Below, piece by piece: positions 13,117-13,144 of a stretch of DNA of 13,144 bases. The DNA is from DASZZV01 sp035544835. Its GTDB lineage: Bacteria > Acidobacteriota > Thermoanaerobaculia > Gp7-AA8. Each line of letters opens with the position of its first letter. Position 1 is the stretch's first letter. The DNA lies in contig DASZZV010000178.1 of assembly GCA_035544835.1 (NCBI GenBank), positions 1 to 13,144 of the forward strand, in the 5' to 3' direction. The notes under the pieces were generated by a model. The model was not told the DNA's origin and made no database searches. It saw only the letters and a program-made list of their open reading frames with translations. The translations under genes and the position numbers were made by a program.

Positions 13117-13144
13117 AAGGCCCCCGCCCAGATCCCTCGCTGCG
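13117..13144 (+). repeat. Third repeat copy, cut by the window end
   Basis: 28 bases exactly complementary to 13047-13074, separated from it by 42 bases. The two would form a long perfect stem. The copy probably continues past the window edge. Confidence 0.8.

Noticed and set aside
1..13144. CRISPR array, tRNA/rRNA genes, transposase or phage genes, riboswitches
   Set aside because: No regularly spaced direct repeats, no tRNA cloverleaf of normal size with TTCG/CCA features, no integrase or transposase motifs, and no recognisable riboswitch core were seen by eye. The repeat cloverleaf is too long and lacks tRNA consensus bases.

Overview
This is a 13.1 kb, fairly GC-rich piece of bacterial chromosome. 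It has tight gene packing, many GTG and TTG starts, 4-nt start/stop overlaps, and structured dispersed repeats in most of the larger gaps. The gene mix suggests a soil-type environmental bacterium, most plausibly Acidobacteriota: an Asp-box propeller protein, an ECF sigma/anti-sigma pair preceded by a small membrane protein, exported amidohydrolase and phosphoesterase genes, and palindromic GTGGCACAGGCACTC-type repeats. That placement rests on recalled style, not on a marker gene. No tRNA, rRNA, CRISPR array, transposase or phage gene is visible.

Layout. 1-192: a dispersed repeat cluster. 193-1368 (-): exported Asp-box beta-propeller protein. 1481-2548 (-) and 2549-3532 (+): a PA0069-type radical SAM protein and a zinc alcohol dehydrogenase whose start codons are back to back, with no intergenic base. 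3535-3620: a long A/T-rich hairpin between convergent 3' ends. 3624-4868 (-): an EntS-like MFS exporter. 4895-5022: first copy of a cloverleaf-shaped repeat. 5113-6456 (-): a coupled mini-operon of a shortened TrkA-N (RCK) domain, an SRPBCC-like protein and a DinB-fold protein. 6479-6634 (-): the C-terminal stub of a metallo-beta-lactamase-fold gene, next to two tandem hairpins.

6737-8257 (-): a three-gene operon (three-helix membrane protein, ECF sigma factor, zinc-finger anti-sigma factor) with a likely self-recognised ECF promoter. 8352-9044 (+): divergent EcsC-family protein. 9069-9196: second cloverleaf repeat. 9230-10135 (-): phosphoesterase lipoprotein. 10169-10294: a composite element of four hairpins enclosed by an inverted repeat. 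10323-12888 (-): exported amidohydrolase, alpha/beta hydrolase (4-nt overlap) and a small exported protein of unknown function. 12889-13144: repeats, including an inverted counterpart of the left-end cluster.

The coding content is mostly ordinary housekeeping, envelope and stress genes. The least ordinary part is the repeat architecture. Two distinct element families are each built as a palindrome made of smaller palindromes, with 5-nt loops that are perfect reverse complements of each other. About 100 bp of related repeat sequence also sits in inverted orientation at the two ends of the window.
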